From positions 1 to 64,000 of the forward strand of contig JAEWQJ010000026.1 of assembly GCA_023399215.1 (NCBI GenBank): a stretch of 64,000 bases of DNA, given 5' to 3'. The stretch is from Methanobacteriota archaeon. GTDB lineage: Archaea > Halobacteriota > Methanosarcinia > Methanosarcinales > Methanosarcinaceae. Below the pieces are notes generated by a model, which did no database searches, had not been told where the DNA came from, and saw nothing but the letters and a program-made list of their open reading frames with translations. Positions within the stretch are counted from its first letter, which is position 1. Every line of letters starts with the position of its first letter. The translations under genes were made by a program, and so were the position numbers. Positions 1 to 8,704 of this stretch are shown here, in pieces.

Positions 1-144
1 GATTCTTTTTTGTTCAGATTCCCATGCATTCTTCCTTAATGCCAAGGTTTCATTATAGACCCATCTACAGAGTTCCAGAGTCTTATTTAACTTTGTAATC
101 TGTGATTTTGTTGGGTAAATTCTATAACGATTCACTTTAGGCAT
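1..144 (-). CDS. tnpB: TnpB/OrfB-type IS605-family protein, N-terminal part, cut by window edge
   Basis: The reverse complement from ATG at 144 reads without a stop to base 1 (48 codons). It starts MPKVNRYRIYPTKSQ and continues with CRWVYNETLALRK. This is the N-terminal helix-turn-helix region of TnpB/OrfB proteins, the RNA-guided nucleases carried by IS200/IS605-family elements. The RuvC-like domain and the zinc finger would lie beyond the window, so I cannot say whether the gene is intact. Identification rests on the YRIYPT and CRWVYN motifs. Confidence 0.8.
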   Translation of the reverse strand, partial: MPKVNRYRIYPTKSQITKLNKTLELCRWVYNETLALRKNAWESEQKRI

Positions 145-196
145 ATTATACTATACTGTACTTTTACTTAAATAATGGTTACTATAGAAAGTTTAC

Positions 197-305
197 GGGC
201 TGTATCCCACAGATAAAGCAATGGGGATTAGCCCTTACTTGCTCCTAAAAAGGCCAGCTAGATGCCAGTCACCCTGCCTGCATACAGCCGGGGGATCACT
301 GGAGC
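197..305. other. GC-rich foldable segment next to tnpB
   Basis: A GC-rich island in AT-rich sequence. GGGCT (197-201) pairs with AGCCC (230-234), and inside it CCCA (206-209) pairs with TGGG (222-225). CCAGT (265-269) pairs with ACTGG (298-302), and GCTCC (241-245) with GGAGC (301-305). It may be the subterminal structure of the IS605-like element or an RNA associated with it. Folding is by eye only. Confidence 0.35.
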
Positions 306-360
306 TTAAGGTGAGAGAAACATTGCGGATATGTGGGGACACTCTGCTGAGAAATGATTA

Positions 361-809
361 TGGCAAAAGGGAATGGCCTTGCTCTTGAAACAGTAAAAAC
401 GTTAGTAACAATTGAGATCTTAATTAAGATTCTTAAATTTAAGAATAAAATTGGTCCTGGAATGAGCTCACACAGAAAACGAAATATAAAAGGAAGTAGT
501 AAAAAGAAAAGTGTAAGAAAAATAGTTTGAACAATAATTTATCTTAGTAATTTTAAAATTTATAATATAAATTCTTTGTGGCCAAATTGTGAATACTTTA
601 ATATCTAGTTACTGATTGGAATAATCTTAATCTAATTTGGGGATAAGCCGCTTGAAAATTTTGAGTGTTCTTGATTACATCAAAGAAAAAGAAAAATCAT
701 TTCCACTTATGTTTTATATGTGATTGATATTCTATATCATGCAGTTCTAAATGCTAATATTGAATGGGGTTCATGAGTAGCATTTAGCGAAAACGTAGAG
801 CAAGGTAAA
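361..809. other. Intergenic, no gene seen
   Basis: AT-rich sequence. The only feature noted is 461-471 (GGAATGAGCTC), part of a short stretch resembling the right end of the element at 11530-11658. No reading frame of note. Confidence 0.5.
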
Positions 810-952
810 TGAGGTTCGCCATTCCTCAGCCCTGCCCTCCACAAACCCGAAACCCCGCCTGAATGGAAAAGCCACTGAGGTTTTTTGCCATTCCTCAAGC
901 TTTAGTTCGGAGAGGTTTCAAGGGAACCTAAAATGAGGTTCGCCATTCCTCA
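810..952. repeat. Three copies of a 19-22 bp imperfect palindrome
   Basis: tgaggttcgccattcctca is present at 810-828 and 934-952 without change. A variant with a longer centre lies at 876-897. Each copy has tgagg and cctca arms, so each can form a short hairpin. The copies are 58-66 bp apart. No gene is evident here. Confidence 0.7.
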
Positions 953-1136
953 ATTAGGTTCCGAATATCAGAAACAAAAAGAAGTGAGAGAAAATCCCTC
1001 TCTATTACTATTTTTATCTCTCACTTCAATTTGTTTTTAACTGCAGTCCAGCCTTTGAGATCTGTTAAATCCTTTTGATTCTGCTTTTAACCTCAGTCTA
1101 TGATCTTTTAGATTATCTATTTCTCAGCCCCTCCCT

Positions 1137-1235
1137 CTTCCAGGCTGCTCCTCTTTTTTGTCACTTCCTCTTCCAGGCTGCTCCTCTTTTTTGTCACTTC
1201 CTCTCCCAGGCTGCTCCTCTTTTTTGTCACTTCCT
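1137..1235. repeat. 33-bp tandem repeat, three copies
   Basis: Units at 1137-1169, 1170-1202 and 1203-1235 are nearly identical. More degenerate copies continue to about 1450, followed by a CTCTGTTT-type array at about 1475-1540. Read on the minus strand, the units encode a charged repeat such as GSDKKEEQPG, but stops and frame changes break it. It may be a decayed low-complexity coding region or plain repeat expansion. Confidence 0.7.
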
Positions 1236-1628
1236 CTTCCAGGTTGTTCTTCTTCAACTTCCCTTGGTTGATCTGGCATTCTATCACTTCCTCTCTCAGG
1301 CTGTTCCGTTCCGGTTCTTCCGACGATCCCTGCTTTCTATTACTTCCTCTCCGAGGTTGTTTCTGTTCAATTTATTACGATTGCTCCCGTTTTCCATCAC
1401 TGTCTCTCCGAGGTTGCTCATTTTTGTCACTTTCTCTCTCAAGCTGCTCCCGACTCATTTAACACCTCTTTTTCTCTGTTTACCTTCTCTGTTTACCTTC
1501 TCTGTTTCCTCTTCTCTGTTTCCTCTTCTCTGTTTACCTTCTCCTTTTTCTTTTCCTTTATTTCACATGTTTTTATTAGTAAATTCTCCCTCAAGAACTA
1601 TTATTGTTATCTCCAGTTCGGCATGTGG

Positions 1629-1793
1629 ATGAACGGAATTGGTATTCCTGAAGACTTTAGTTTAGAAAACTCCAATTCTTTTGGATTGCAGTTAATGGAA
1701 ACCCTGGTAGATCAGTTAGGAGGAGAAGTTGAGTTAAAAAGAGATTCTGGGACTGAATTCTTTATAAGGTTTACAGTACCAGTACAAATCTGA
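1629..1793 (+). pseudogene. Histidine kinase C-terminal fragment (HATPase)
   Basis: The frame encodes NGIGIPEDF, a spacer, then GLQLMETLVDQLGGEVEL and FFIRFTVPVQI before a TGA stop. This is the G1 box to the C-terminus of a HATPase_c domain as found in Methanosarcina sensor kinases. No kinase sequence is upstream in frame. A short piece (TIIVISS) in a neighbouring frame just before it suggests a frameshift. The DHp domain and sensor domains are missing, so this is a relic. Confidence 0.7.
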
Positions 1794-2089
1794 AAAATAG
1801 TAAAATCGGATTCTCATACAATACTCAGTTTACAAATTTTGTAATTTTGTCACCTATTTTTCTTCACCATTCTACAAGGAAGACTCAGAATTGCACAGGT
1901 TTCTTCTTCTTTTTATTCGATGAGGAAAGACTGCTATAATTAAGGGCATTGACAGCATCCTGAAGTTTTGCCTTTATATTCAAATAAGACCCCTATTTTC
2001 CTATCAACTTCTATTCTAACACAAACAAATATTTGGTTATGAAGTCTAATGATGAAGTTTTACCTTGTAATGTGGCGTGGTCAAGCTAA

Positions 2090-2719
2090 TTATAAACCAA
2101 TTATTCTATAGATTGTAATCAGACTTAGAGATAGAGCTATAATAAAATTGATTGCTCCACTAAATGAAAATCTTCTAAAGCCCATTCTGATACTCTTGAA
2201 TAAAAAGCCAGCAAACATGACTATAAGAGATATTAATAGTAAGGGTAGGTAGGAAGGTTGTTCGGATGGAGTTATCATTCCTGAGACTATTTTAACATCT
2301 GTTTGAAAATCAGCGTTACTTATTTTGATATGATATATTCCTGATGCTTTCGGTGTAAATGAAAAGAAATCGATGGTTTGTTGTGTCATAGCTTCCTTTT
2401 GTGTCCCAGTCTCATCAGATGGAATAGGAGTAAAGCTTTTTTCCCAGAAAAACTCTTTTTTTTGCGGGTCAACTAAGGAGATATTCAGCGATTCTGAATT
2501 TAAAGCCTGTTCTTCTGTTTTGAGTACAACGGTTACCTTTTCATTTTCAGTTAGCAATATGTTTGCTTCAAGGTCTTTTGATGGCCCAATGGAATCATTT
2601 AAAATATTATCGCCCGAGATATATTCCGCTATAAAAGGAAGGGTAATTAACAAAAAAAAATTTATAAAGGCAACTAGCCAAATAATCCTGATAATGTAAG
2701 TAAATATGTTATCTGACAT
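2090..2719 (-). CDS. Conserved membrane protein of unknown function
   Basis: 209 residues. One hydrophobic segment near the N-terminus (about 8-32) is followed by about 120 hydrophilic residues, probably outside the cell, and two hydrophobic segments near the C-terminus (about 157-175 and 187-206). The outer part has a motif (FFSFTPKASGIYHIKI) typical of a beta-sandwich that ends in a SGIYHI-like strand. No family is recognised. It stands alone, with 430 bp of non-coding sequence upstream. Confidence 0.65.
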   Translation of the reverse strand: MSDNIFTYIIRIIWLVAFINFFLLITLPFIAEYISGDNILNDSIGPSKDLEANILLTENEKVTVVLKTEEQALNSESLNISLVDPQKKEFFWEKSFTPIPSDETGTQKEAMTQQTIDFFSFTPKASGIYHIKISNADFQTDVKIVSGMITPSEQPSYLPLLLISLIVMFAGFLFKSIRMGFRRFSFSGAINFIIALSLSLITIYRIIGL

Positions 2720-3150
2720 TTTACCCGCCTGTTTACAATTAATAAAACTTAAAGATTCATATAGAAATAATTCATCATGTCTGTTTTAGGTTGACTTTTC
2801 CGTAGATACAATACAGTCATTACGAAAATCTGTCCACATGATCCTGTTGCTACAGATAACAGAATAGTATTGGTGGTGATCTGAGTTTCAGCATTAAAAT
2901 AGTGTTATAGTATAAGATACTTTGTAATAATATTTTATTATTTTATAATTATTTTCATAGAGTAGTGTGGAGAGCCACAAATATTAGATCTTTACAGGCT
3001 GTCTAGTGAATCGATTCCAAAGTATGTTCAAAATGAATTTTTTGAAAACCAGATTGAATAACTCTGCAACCGGCTGCGTTTTCCGTGTTACAAAATTCCA
3101 TGTGACTTTAAAATAATATTTGCATCATAAGCTGTAATTATTTTCTTATT
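2720..3150. other. Intergenic, no gene seen
   Basis: AT-rich with several ATAATATTTTATTATTTTATAA-like runs at about 2925-2950. Nothing coding is supported. Confidence 0.5.
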
Positions 3151-3441
3151 ATGTATGTATTTGAGAATCGATGCACTAGAAAAGACAAAGAAAAGCAACT
3201 AAATATTGCGAAAGGGATAGTTAAAAAAGTTTTACTGAAATTTTACTTTTATTGGACTGCTTATAGGAATAGCGGTCGATATGGATACAAATGGGCTAGC
3301 GATATACTTTTGAATTATTCAAAGCTATTCATTGATCTTTATGTAGAAGTGTACGAGATATTACCAGAGAGATCAACGAATGAGGTCAGAAACATTGCAA
3401 CTAAAATTAGAGAAGTCCAGTTTGTCCCACTTTCCGAATGA
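3151..3441 (+). CDS. Small hypothetical protein
   Basis: 96 residues, basic and aromatic-rich in the N-terminal half (FYFYWTAYRNSGRYGYKW). No signal peptide or known motif. There is no clear Shine-Dalgarno sequence. It could be a small orphan gene or a chance frame. The next 100 bp hold an unusually GC-rich patch (about 3500-3570). Confidence 0.4.
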   Translation: MYVFENRCTRKDKEKQLNIAKGIVKKVLLKFYFYWTAYRNSGRYGYKWASDILLNYSKLFIDLYVEVYEILPERSTNEVRNIATKIREVQFVPLSE

Positions 3442-3605
3442 GAGGACAAAATAAAATAATATTTTATAGGTTCTCAATCTGAGTTTATATACTCGTGTCT
3501 GAAGGGCCGCTCTCCTGCGTCGAGCGTGACGAGACCGACACAGTGTGACGAATGACGTTGTGCAGGTCAGAATTTAGGATTTCTAACCGTACGCTACTTT
3601 TCTTA

Positions 3606-4790
3606 TCAGTATTCAAAAACAGCTTCAATCAAGGGCTCTGCAAGTTTAATCACATCTTCTTTAAAAGCATACACATCCTCTAAAACCGCAGAATTTTCTC
3701 CCCCTAGCAGTTCCTGCTTCAGTTTTTTACCCAGAATATCATCATTTCCCGCTGCCAGCCTGAGCACAATAGAACCTGGAAAAATGGCCGTTTGGCAAGC
3801 AAGCCTGTCACAATCTCCATCCGTGATCCCTAAAATGGGGATTCCAAGCCTGAAGAGAATGTCGCCTGCTATTGTTGTGGTGTCATCTCCGACGGTAACT
3901 ACAAGTTCGGCATCGGCAGCCAGCTCAAAAGTATCTTCCGCAGCATGGTCTATAAGTACGACTCTTCCTGCTGCTGGCCTGTAAGAAAAACCAGAATTCC
4001 TGACGCACACTTTCGGTTTCCGGGCTTGCAGGGCAGAGAAATTGCTTCTTCTCAGGCCACCGCTTTTTATCCAGGCTTTTGCAAGGTCAACAGGGTCCCT
4101 TTTTTCATAATTATGAAGTTTTTCGAGCCCATGTTCTTTTATTTCTCCACCTTCGATTGAGACAATAAAACCGTTTTCGGAGATTATGCTTACTTTGGAA
4201 GAAAAAGCTTTTCCAATCACGGTTCCGTTTACCAAGATATTTTCTCCGGGAAAAACGCCTGAAAGCTTGCGTATAACCTGGATTTTGCCTGTTGCCGGGC
4301 ACTTTTCTACAAGGACAGAATTTTGAACTCTCAAACTTTGAAGGGGCAAAGGACTTTCCACAGGAAGCCCCAGGATTTCAGAAAGCTTCTCAAGATATTC
4401 TCCATATTCTCCAGCTTTTTTATTGAGAAATACCAGAATTCCATTGGTACTTTCCGGGCTTTCGATCTGGATAAGAGGTTTTATCTCAGGCTCTCTAAGC
4501 CGGGCAACAACCATTTCTCCAAATACCTTCCCGGTTTCAATGGTTTTTCCCCGGTTCAGGAGGCATACAAGGTCTGAGGTTTCGAAAAGCGATTCAATGC
4601 AGACACTTGGCTTCTGGTGCTGACTTATGTCTATAATGTTTTCAAGTCCGGCATCCAGGACAGCTACTTTTCCCATTGTTCCGCCAAGTTTCGCCTCGAC
4701 TTTGCCCACGCAGGAAAGCTTTTCAAAAACCCTTTTAGCCTCTCCCGAATCAATCACTTCGGGACCATGGATTACCAGACCGATTTTCAT
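3606..4790 (-). CDS. DUF2117 domain-containing protein
   Basis: 394 residues from the chosen start. The N-terminus MKIGLVIHGPEVIDSG is the hallmark of DUF2117, a family of unknown function found in methanogens. The C-terminal third carries VVTVGDDTTTIAGDIL and GITDGDCDRL, acidic loops that could bind a nucleotide or metal. I chose ATG at 4790 because GGAGTG lies four bases before it; an in-frame ATG nine codons upstream has no such site. It has no operon partners: the next gene is divergent, beyond a repeat array. The function is not known. Confidence 0.85.
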   Translation of the reverse strand: MKIGLVIHGPEVIDSGEAKRVFEKLSCVGKVEAKLGGTMGKVAVLDAGLENIIDISQHQKPSVCIESLFETSDLVCLLNRGKTIETGKVFGEMVVARLREPEIKPLIQIESPESTNGILVFLNKKAGEYGEYLEKLSEILGLPVESPLPLQSLRVQNSVLVEKCPATGKIQVIRKLSGVFPGENILVNGTVIGKAFSSKVSIISENGFIVSIEGGEIKEHGLEKLHNYEKRDPVDLAKAWIKSGGLRRSNFSALQARKPKVCVRNSGFSYRPAAGRVVLIDHAAEDTFELAADAELVVTVGDDTTTIAGDILFRLGIPILGITDGDCDRLACQTAIFPGSIVLRLAAGNDDILGKKLKQELLGGENSAVLEDVYAFKEDVIKLAEPLIEAVFEY

Positions 4791-4942
4791 TTTCACTCCG
4801 TTTGACAGAAGAAGCATATTAACATGATCCTCAGTACGACTTTTTATTTTTCCTTTATCTTTGCTTTATCTTTCATTCTCTATTGTTAATATTTCATAAC
4901 CAGCCAAAAATTATCGAAAATTAAATTATTGATTGCGAAAAT

Positions 4943-5018
4943 ACTGATAGCTAAATTACTTACTGATAGCCAAATTACTTACTGATAACTAAATTACTCA
5001 CTGATAGCTAAATTACGG
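4943..5018. repeat. 19-bp tandem repeat, four copies
   Basis: Units actgatagctaaattactt at 4943-4961, 4962-4980, 4981-4999 and 5000-5018, with one to three changes each. It lies in the divergent gap upstream of the UPF0173 hydrolase. Confidence 0.85.
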
Positions 5019-5081
5019 ACAACTTAATTCCTTAATAACATTTTATTATTTTAATAGAAGTAATGATTTTGAGGCAAAAAG

Positions 5082-5774
5082 ATGGCTGGCGTAAAGATTA
5101 CCTGGCTCGGGCATTCGGCTTTTTTGTTCGAAACTGAAAAGAAATTGTTGATCGACCCTTTTATTTCAGGGAACCCACTGGCTCCATGTAGCCCTGAAGA
5201 ACTGAACCCTGATATAATAGCCGTGACTCACGGACACCACGATCACCTTGGAGATACGATCGAAATCGGAAAACGGACCGGATGCCGGATAATCTCCGTT
5301 CATGAGGTTGCAAACTATATAAAATCGAAAGGAGTTTTTGCAGAGGGTATGGGCAAAGGTGGTACAGTAAATGTAGAAGGTATAAAGTTAACCATGACCG
5401 ATGCGCTCCATTCCTCCTCAATTGATGCTTCGGGTTTTAGTTTCGATGGTGGCTCCCCGGCAGGTTTCATTATACAAATCAACGGACATTCCATCTACCA
5501 CGCCGGAGACACTGGGGTTTTCGGTGACATGAAGCTCATAGGTGAACTCTATGAACCTGAACTGGCTCTTCTGCCCATAGGCGACAAATTTACAATGGGC
5601 ATAAAAGAAGCTACAAAAGCCGTAGAACTAATTCAGCCCAAAATTGTAATTCCTATGCACTATAGCACATTTGACGTAATAAAACAGGACCCTGAAGAGT
5701 TCAAAAGAGCAGTTGAGGCAAAAGTCGATACAAAAGTCATTATCATGAAACCCGGAGAATCTATAGATCTTTGA
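5082..5774 (+). CDS. UPF0173 metal-dependent hydrolase (metallo-beta-lactamase fold)
   Basis: 230 residues, the usual length for UPF0173. The metal-binding motif THGHHDHLGD gives H50, H52, D54 and H55, with further ligands in HAGDTG (after residue 140) and MHYSTF near the C-terminus. Members are cytoplasmic hydrolases of uncertain substrate. The N-terminus GVKITWLGHSAFLFET is typical and supports the ATG at 5082. The stop codon lies inside the first unit of a 12-bp repeat array, so the 3' end of the gene may have been the seed of that array. Confidence 0.92.
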   Translation: MAGVKITWLGHSAFLFETEKKLLIDPFISGNPLAPCSPEELNPDIIAVTHGHHDHLGDTIEIGKRTGCRIISVHEVANYIKSKGVFAEGMGKGGTVNVEGIKLTMTDALHSSSIDASGFSFDGGSPAGFIIQINGHSIYHAGDTGVFGDMKLIGELYEPELALLPIGDKFTMGIKEATKAVELIQPKIVIPMHYSTFDVIKQDPEEFKRAVEAKVDTKVIIMKPGESIDL

Positions 5775-5849
5775 TTTATGCCTTGATTTAGGCTTTGATT
5801 TAGGCTTTGATTTAGGCTTTGATTTAAGCTTTGATTTAAGCTTTGATTT
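5771..5849. repeat. 12-bp tandem repeat, 6.6 copies, containing the stop codon of the upstream gene
   Basis: Units of ttgatttaggct run from 5771. The TGA of the preceding gene (5772-5774) is part of unit one. Later units differ by one or two bases. Confidence 0.9.
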
Positions 5850-5980
5850 CTCAGGTTCTGGTCTATCCTGTTTAGAAATAAAATGTAAAAGAGAGCAGAT
5901 AAATCCGAATTTTTCGGCTCTCTTCTTCTCTCTTCTTATTAGACCTCTTCTTCTCAGAAATCTGTTATTATCTGGTTTTC

Positions 5981-6045
5981 AGATTCCAAGCTTAGATTCC
6001 AAGCTTAGATTCCAGGCTTAGATTCCAGGCTTAGATTCCAAGCTT
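5981..6045. repeat. 13-bp tandem repeat, five copies, overlapping the cooS-like stop codon
   Basis: Five units of agattccaagctt (two with g for a) end to end. The last unit overlaps the final codons and TAA stop of the minus-strand gene (AAG CTT GGA ATC TAA), so that 3' end appears to be the template of the array. Confidence 0.92.
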
Positions 6046-7935
6046 TTTTCTCTTTTCCAGAATGTGTTGTTCTATCCCATCAACGGCTTTTACTGCATCT
6101 TTTTCCACATTCATGACCCCGCCTGTAACTTCCCGACAGTCTTCTGTAAGCAGTTTGACCAGATTCGGGGCGCCTGTGACTGTTGGGACCGGGTTCACAT
6201 AGGTATAGAGCCCGAGGGCCAGAGCAAAGACAGCATCTATTGTGGCTTTTTGTTCCATATACTCAGGGGCTGCAGCCGCAACCGGCAGATCTGGAACTGG
6301 AACTCCTCCGAGGGCTCCGGAGATAGCTCCAAGAAGGTCAGCAAGCCTGCCCGTATCAGTACAGGTCCCAAAGCTGAGCACTGGTGGAATACCCAGGGCT
6401 TTGCATACGGCTTTTAGACTGTCTCCTGCAAATTCTCTAGCTTCAGGGGTACAGAGGCCTGCCACCTGCATAGCTCCGTTCCCGCAACCAAGGGACAGAA
6501 CAAGAATATTTCTTTTGATCAGCTCTTTTACCACAGCAACGCTGTGTACATCCTGACCGTAGTCCCTCAAGGTAGTACAGGATACCATTCCCACAATTCC
6601 TTTAATTGCTCCGTTTTTTATAGCATCAAGGAGAGGGTCAAAGCTGCCTCCAAGTGCTGCAAGAATACTCTCATTTGAAAAGCCTACCACGGCTTCTTTC
6701 ATAGGGAGCTTCGAAACTGATTCTATCGAACTTTTTCGTTTTTTGAAATTTTCAATCGCCATATCCAGGAGTTGTGCTGCCTGCTTTTCGGCTTCGGTGG
6801 GATTATAGTTCAGGCGTTCCCCTATGCCTTCAAAGGCCACAAGCTCACTCACAGGCATGAGTTTAAAATTGTATTTTTCGGCATAAAGAGGAGCAACAGG
6901 GAGAGAACAGTTCATATCTGCTGCAAAGAGATCCACACTTCCGCTTGCAAATACCGCTTCCTGGGAAATCCAGTTGCCTGTAAATCCGTAGAAAGCATTA
7001 TCTTCCTCCCACCTCTGGATCATTTCCTGCCCTGTTTCAATACTGGCAATAACCCTCAGGCCCTTTGCCCCTGCAATTTTTGCTTTCTCCTGCCATTCTG
7101 GTTTTCGGGCAAGCTGGACCATGGCAAAGCCGATGAATGGTTCGTGCCCATTAGGGAGCACATTCACATACTCGGGATCAAGCACACCAAGGTCTACTCT
7201 CATAGTGTGGGGACTGGGTATTCCAAAAAGGATGTCCTGGCAATATTCGTTTACAATCTGGCTCTGGTATCCCATTGCAATTCCCAGACGCATGGCTTTT
7301 AGTGCCAGGCTCGCATAATACCCGTCCACATTTGTCAGGCAGGAGCTTGTGGAAAGCATCATCTCCCCATAGATTCCGCCTGGAAATATGTCCAGTGCTT
7401 TCCACTTTTCTTTTCTTTCGGGAGGGGCAAGGAACTCAACAATCCGGCTCGGTTCGTAGGCAGGTCTGTTAAACTCCTTTTCTACAAACTCACAGAGGCG
7501 AAGAGCAACTTCTGAGTCAGACCCTTCAGTTTTAATCCCCAGCCGGCTTGCAAACGTCCTTAACTTTTCAGGTTCCATTATCGTGTAAGGAGTGTTGCCT
7601 CTGGCAGTTTCCCTCAAAGTCCTTATGGTCTGGTCCGTATGATATTGGTAAGTTGAAGCTCCCATCACATTTCTGAGAAGCATCATCCGCATCGCCATAC
7701 CATCGGCAGTGATTCCGCATACTCCTCTTTTGTCTTTCGCAGCATCCGAACGGCATGGTCCGTTGGAACACAGGTCGCAGCGCACTCCTCCCATACAGAA
7801 AGTACATCTTTTGTCAGGATTTCCCCCCAGACCCTGGGCTTCATAACGGTCCCATACATTCGTCATCCCGTCTTTTTTTATCCGTTCATACATATTCAGA
7901 ACGGATTCGTGATAAGAAATTCTTTCTTTGTCCAT
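6031..7935 (-). CDS. cooS: CooS-family (CO dehydrogenase-like) iron-sulfur protein with deviant active site
   Basis: 634 residues, normal length for the monofunctional anaerobic CO dehydrogenase subunit. B-cluster ligands are C53, C56, C61 and C73. Cysteines C44 and C47 (CxxC) stand where the D-cluster is usually bound by a Cx7C pair. At the C-cluster, H264, C343, C453, C484 and C525 align with H261, C333, C446, C476 and C526 of the Carboxydothermus CooS-II enzyme, but E300 (codon 7036-7038) replaces C295 and Y96 replaces catalytic H93; K563 is kept. Cys-to-X variants of this type (CooS-V) are known to carry an Fe/S/O hybrid cluster and not to oxidise CO. I chose ATG at 7935, with GGGGG upstream; a GTG at 8007 would add 24 residues unlike the family. 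No cooF or cooC is adjacent. Confidence 0.85.
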   Translation of the reverse strand: MDKERISYHESVLNMYERIKKDGMTNVWDRYEAQGLGGNPDKRCTFCMGGVRCDLCSNGPCRSDAAKDKRGVCGITADGMAMRMMLLRNVMGASTYQYHTDQTIRTLRETARGNTPYTIMEPEKLRTFASRLGIKTEGSDSEVALRLCEFVEKEFNRPAYEPSRIVEFLAPPERKEKWKALDIFPGGIYGEMMLSTSSCLTNVDGYYASLALKAMRLGIAMGYQSQIVNEYCQDILFGIPSPHTMRVDLGVLDPEYVNVLPNGHEPFIGFAMVQLARKPEWQEKAKIAGAKGLRVIASIETGQEMIQRWEEDNAFYGFTGNWISQEAVFASGSVDLFAADMNCSLPVAPLYAEKYNFKLMPVSELVAFEGIGERLNYNPTEAEKQAAQLLDMAIENFKKRKSSIESVSKLPMKEAVVGFSNESILAALGGSFDPLLDAIKNGAIKGIVGMVSCTTLRDYGQDVHSVAVVKELIKRNILVLSLGCGNGAMQVAGLCTPEAREFAGDSLKAVCKALGIPPVLSFGTCTDTGRLADLLGAISGALGGVPVPDLPVAAAAPEYMEQKATIDAVFALALGLYTYVNPVPTVTGAPNLVKLLTEDCREVTGGVMNVEKDAVKAVDGIEQHILEKRKKLGI

Positions 7936-8007
7936 TGTAATTGTTCCCCCACAACAGATTCCATTTTCCTGCCTCCTCTGAAGCACCAAAAAAGTTCTTT
8001 CCGGCAC

Positions 8008-8406
8008 TTATGCATATGAAGTTTTTTAAATAGATTGCCAGTGGTATGCAGGTTTGTAATGACTTTAATGTTTGTAGTGACTTTAATGTTTGTAGTGACT
8101 ATAGTCGGTGATTATAGTCGGTGAAGGAAATATTTACTTTTTAGGACTCGACGCCTTGAGAAGTAAAAAAGTATCTATTCAAAGTATATATTGCGATCCC
8201 ATCCCAAAACTCAAAATTACGTCCTTAAATCTCTAATTTTTAATTATCAATCAATCAATCAATCAATCTTCCTATTATAAAACCAGTTCTGAACTCTTAT
8301 TTATGTGCAAATAAGATCAGTTCTGGAACGAGATCAATAGGTATAAGTAAAAGTGCCTCTTGCGGAGTTTTAAAATCGCGTGTAAATTAATGGCAGGAAA
8401 TGAAGC
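8008..8406. other. Intergenic with short repeats and a foldable element
   Basis: Contains repeated tttgtagtgactttaatg (8053-8100), an ATCA run (8247-8268) and a stretch from 8195 to 8335 that begins gatcccatcccaaaactcaa, like the left end of the element at 11530-11658. CCAGTTCTGAACTCTTATTT (8284-8303) can pair imperfectly with AAATAAGATCAGTTCTGG (8310-8327). Confidence 0.5.
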
Positions 8407-8518
8407 ACTGCAAATGTTACACTGCAAATGATACATTGCAAACGCTACATTGCAAACGCTACATTGCAAACGCTACAATGCAAATGCTACAATGCAAATG
8501 CTACAATGCAAACGTTAC
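8407..8518. repeat. 14-bp tandem repeat, eight copies
   Basis: Eight end-to-end units of the type attgcaaacgctac. An open frame runs through the array but has repeat composition only and is not taken as a gene. Confidence 0.92.
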
Positions 8519-8704
8519 CGGAAATTTAGTTGAAGCTTCTGAAAAAAAAGAAGCGGAAACCAAATATAACATAAAAAACCAGTTGCAATATGGTAAACTA
8601 ATTATAATATAAAAGTCCTATTAATGTCGGTTCGAATTCTTTTTAGAATTTAATTTTGATTGTTTACCTATACGATTTTATATAATTAATACTATGACAT
8701 CGGA

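Noticed and set aside
197..305. tRNA-like or riboswitch call for the GC-rich segment
   Set aside because: No cloverleaf with T-loop bases and no known riboswitch core seen; kept only as a foldable segment.
1075..1632. 185-codon plus-strand frame over the 33-bp array
   Set aside because: Leu/Phe/Pro-rich product made only by the repeat; the strand bias of the unit fits the minus strand better, and the end overlaps a kinase relic.
7936..8007. GTG-started N-terminal extension of the cooS-like gene
   Set aside because: The 24 extra residues do not resemble CooS, and a better start with GGGGG upstream is at 7935.
8407..8518. CRISPR array
   Set aside because: Units are directly adjacent with no spacers. 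The same applies to all other arrays, and no cas gene is present.
8400..8612. 70-codon frame through the 14-bp array
   Set aside because: Its sequence is the repeat translated; no ribosome site and no family.
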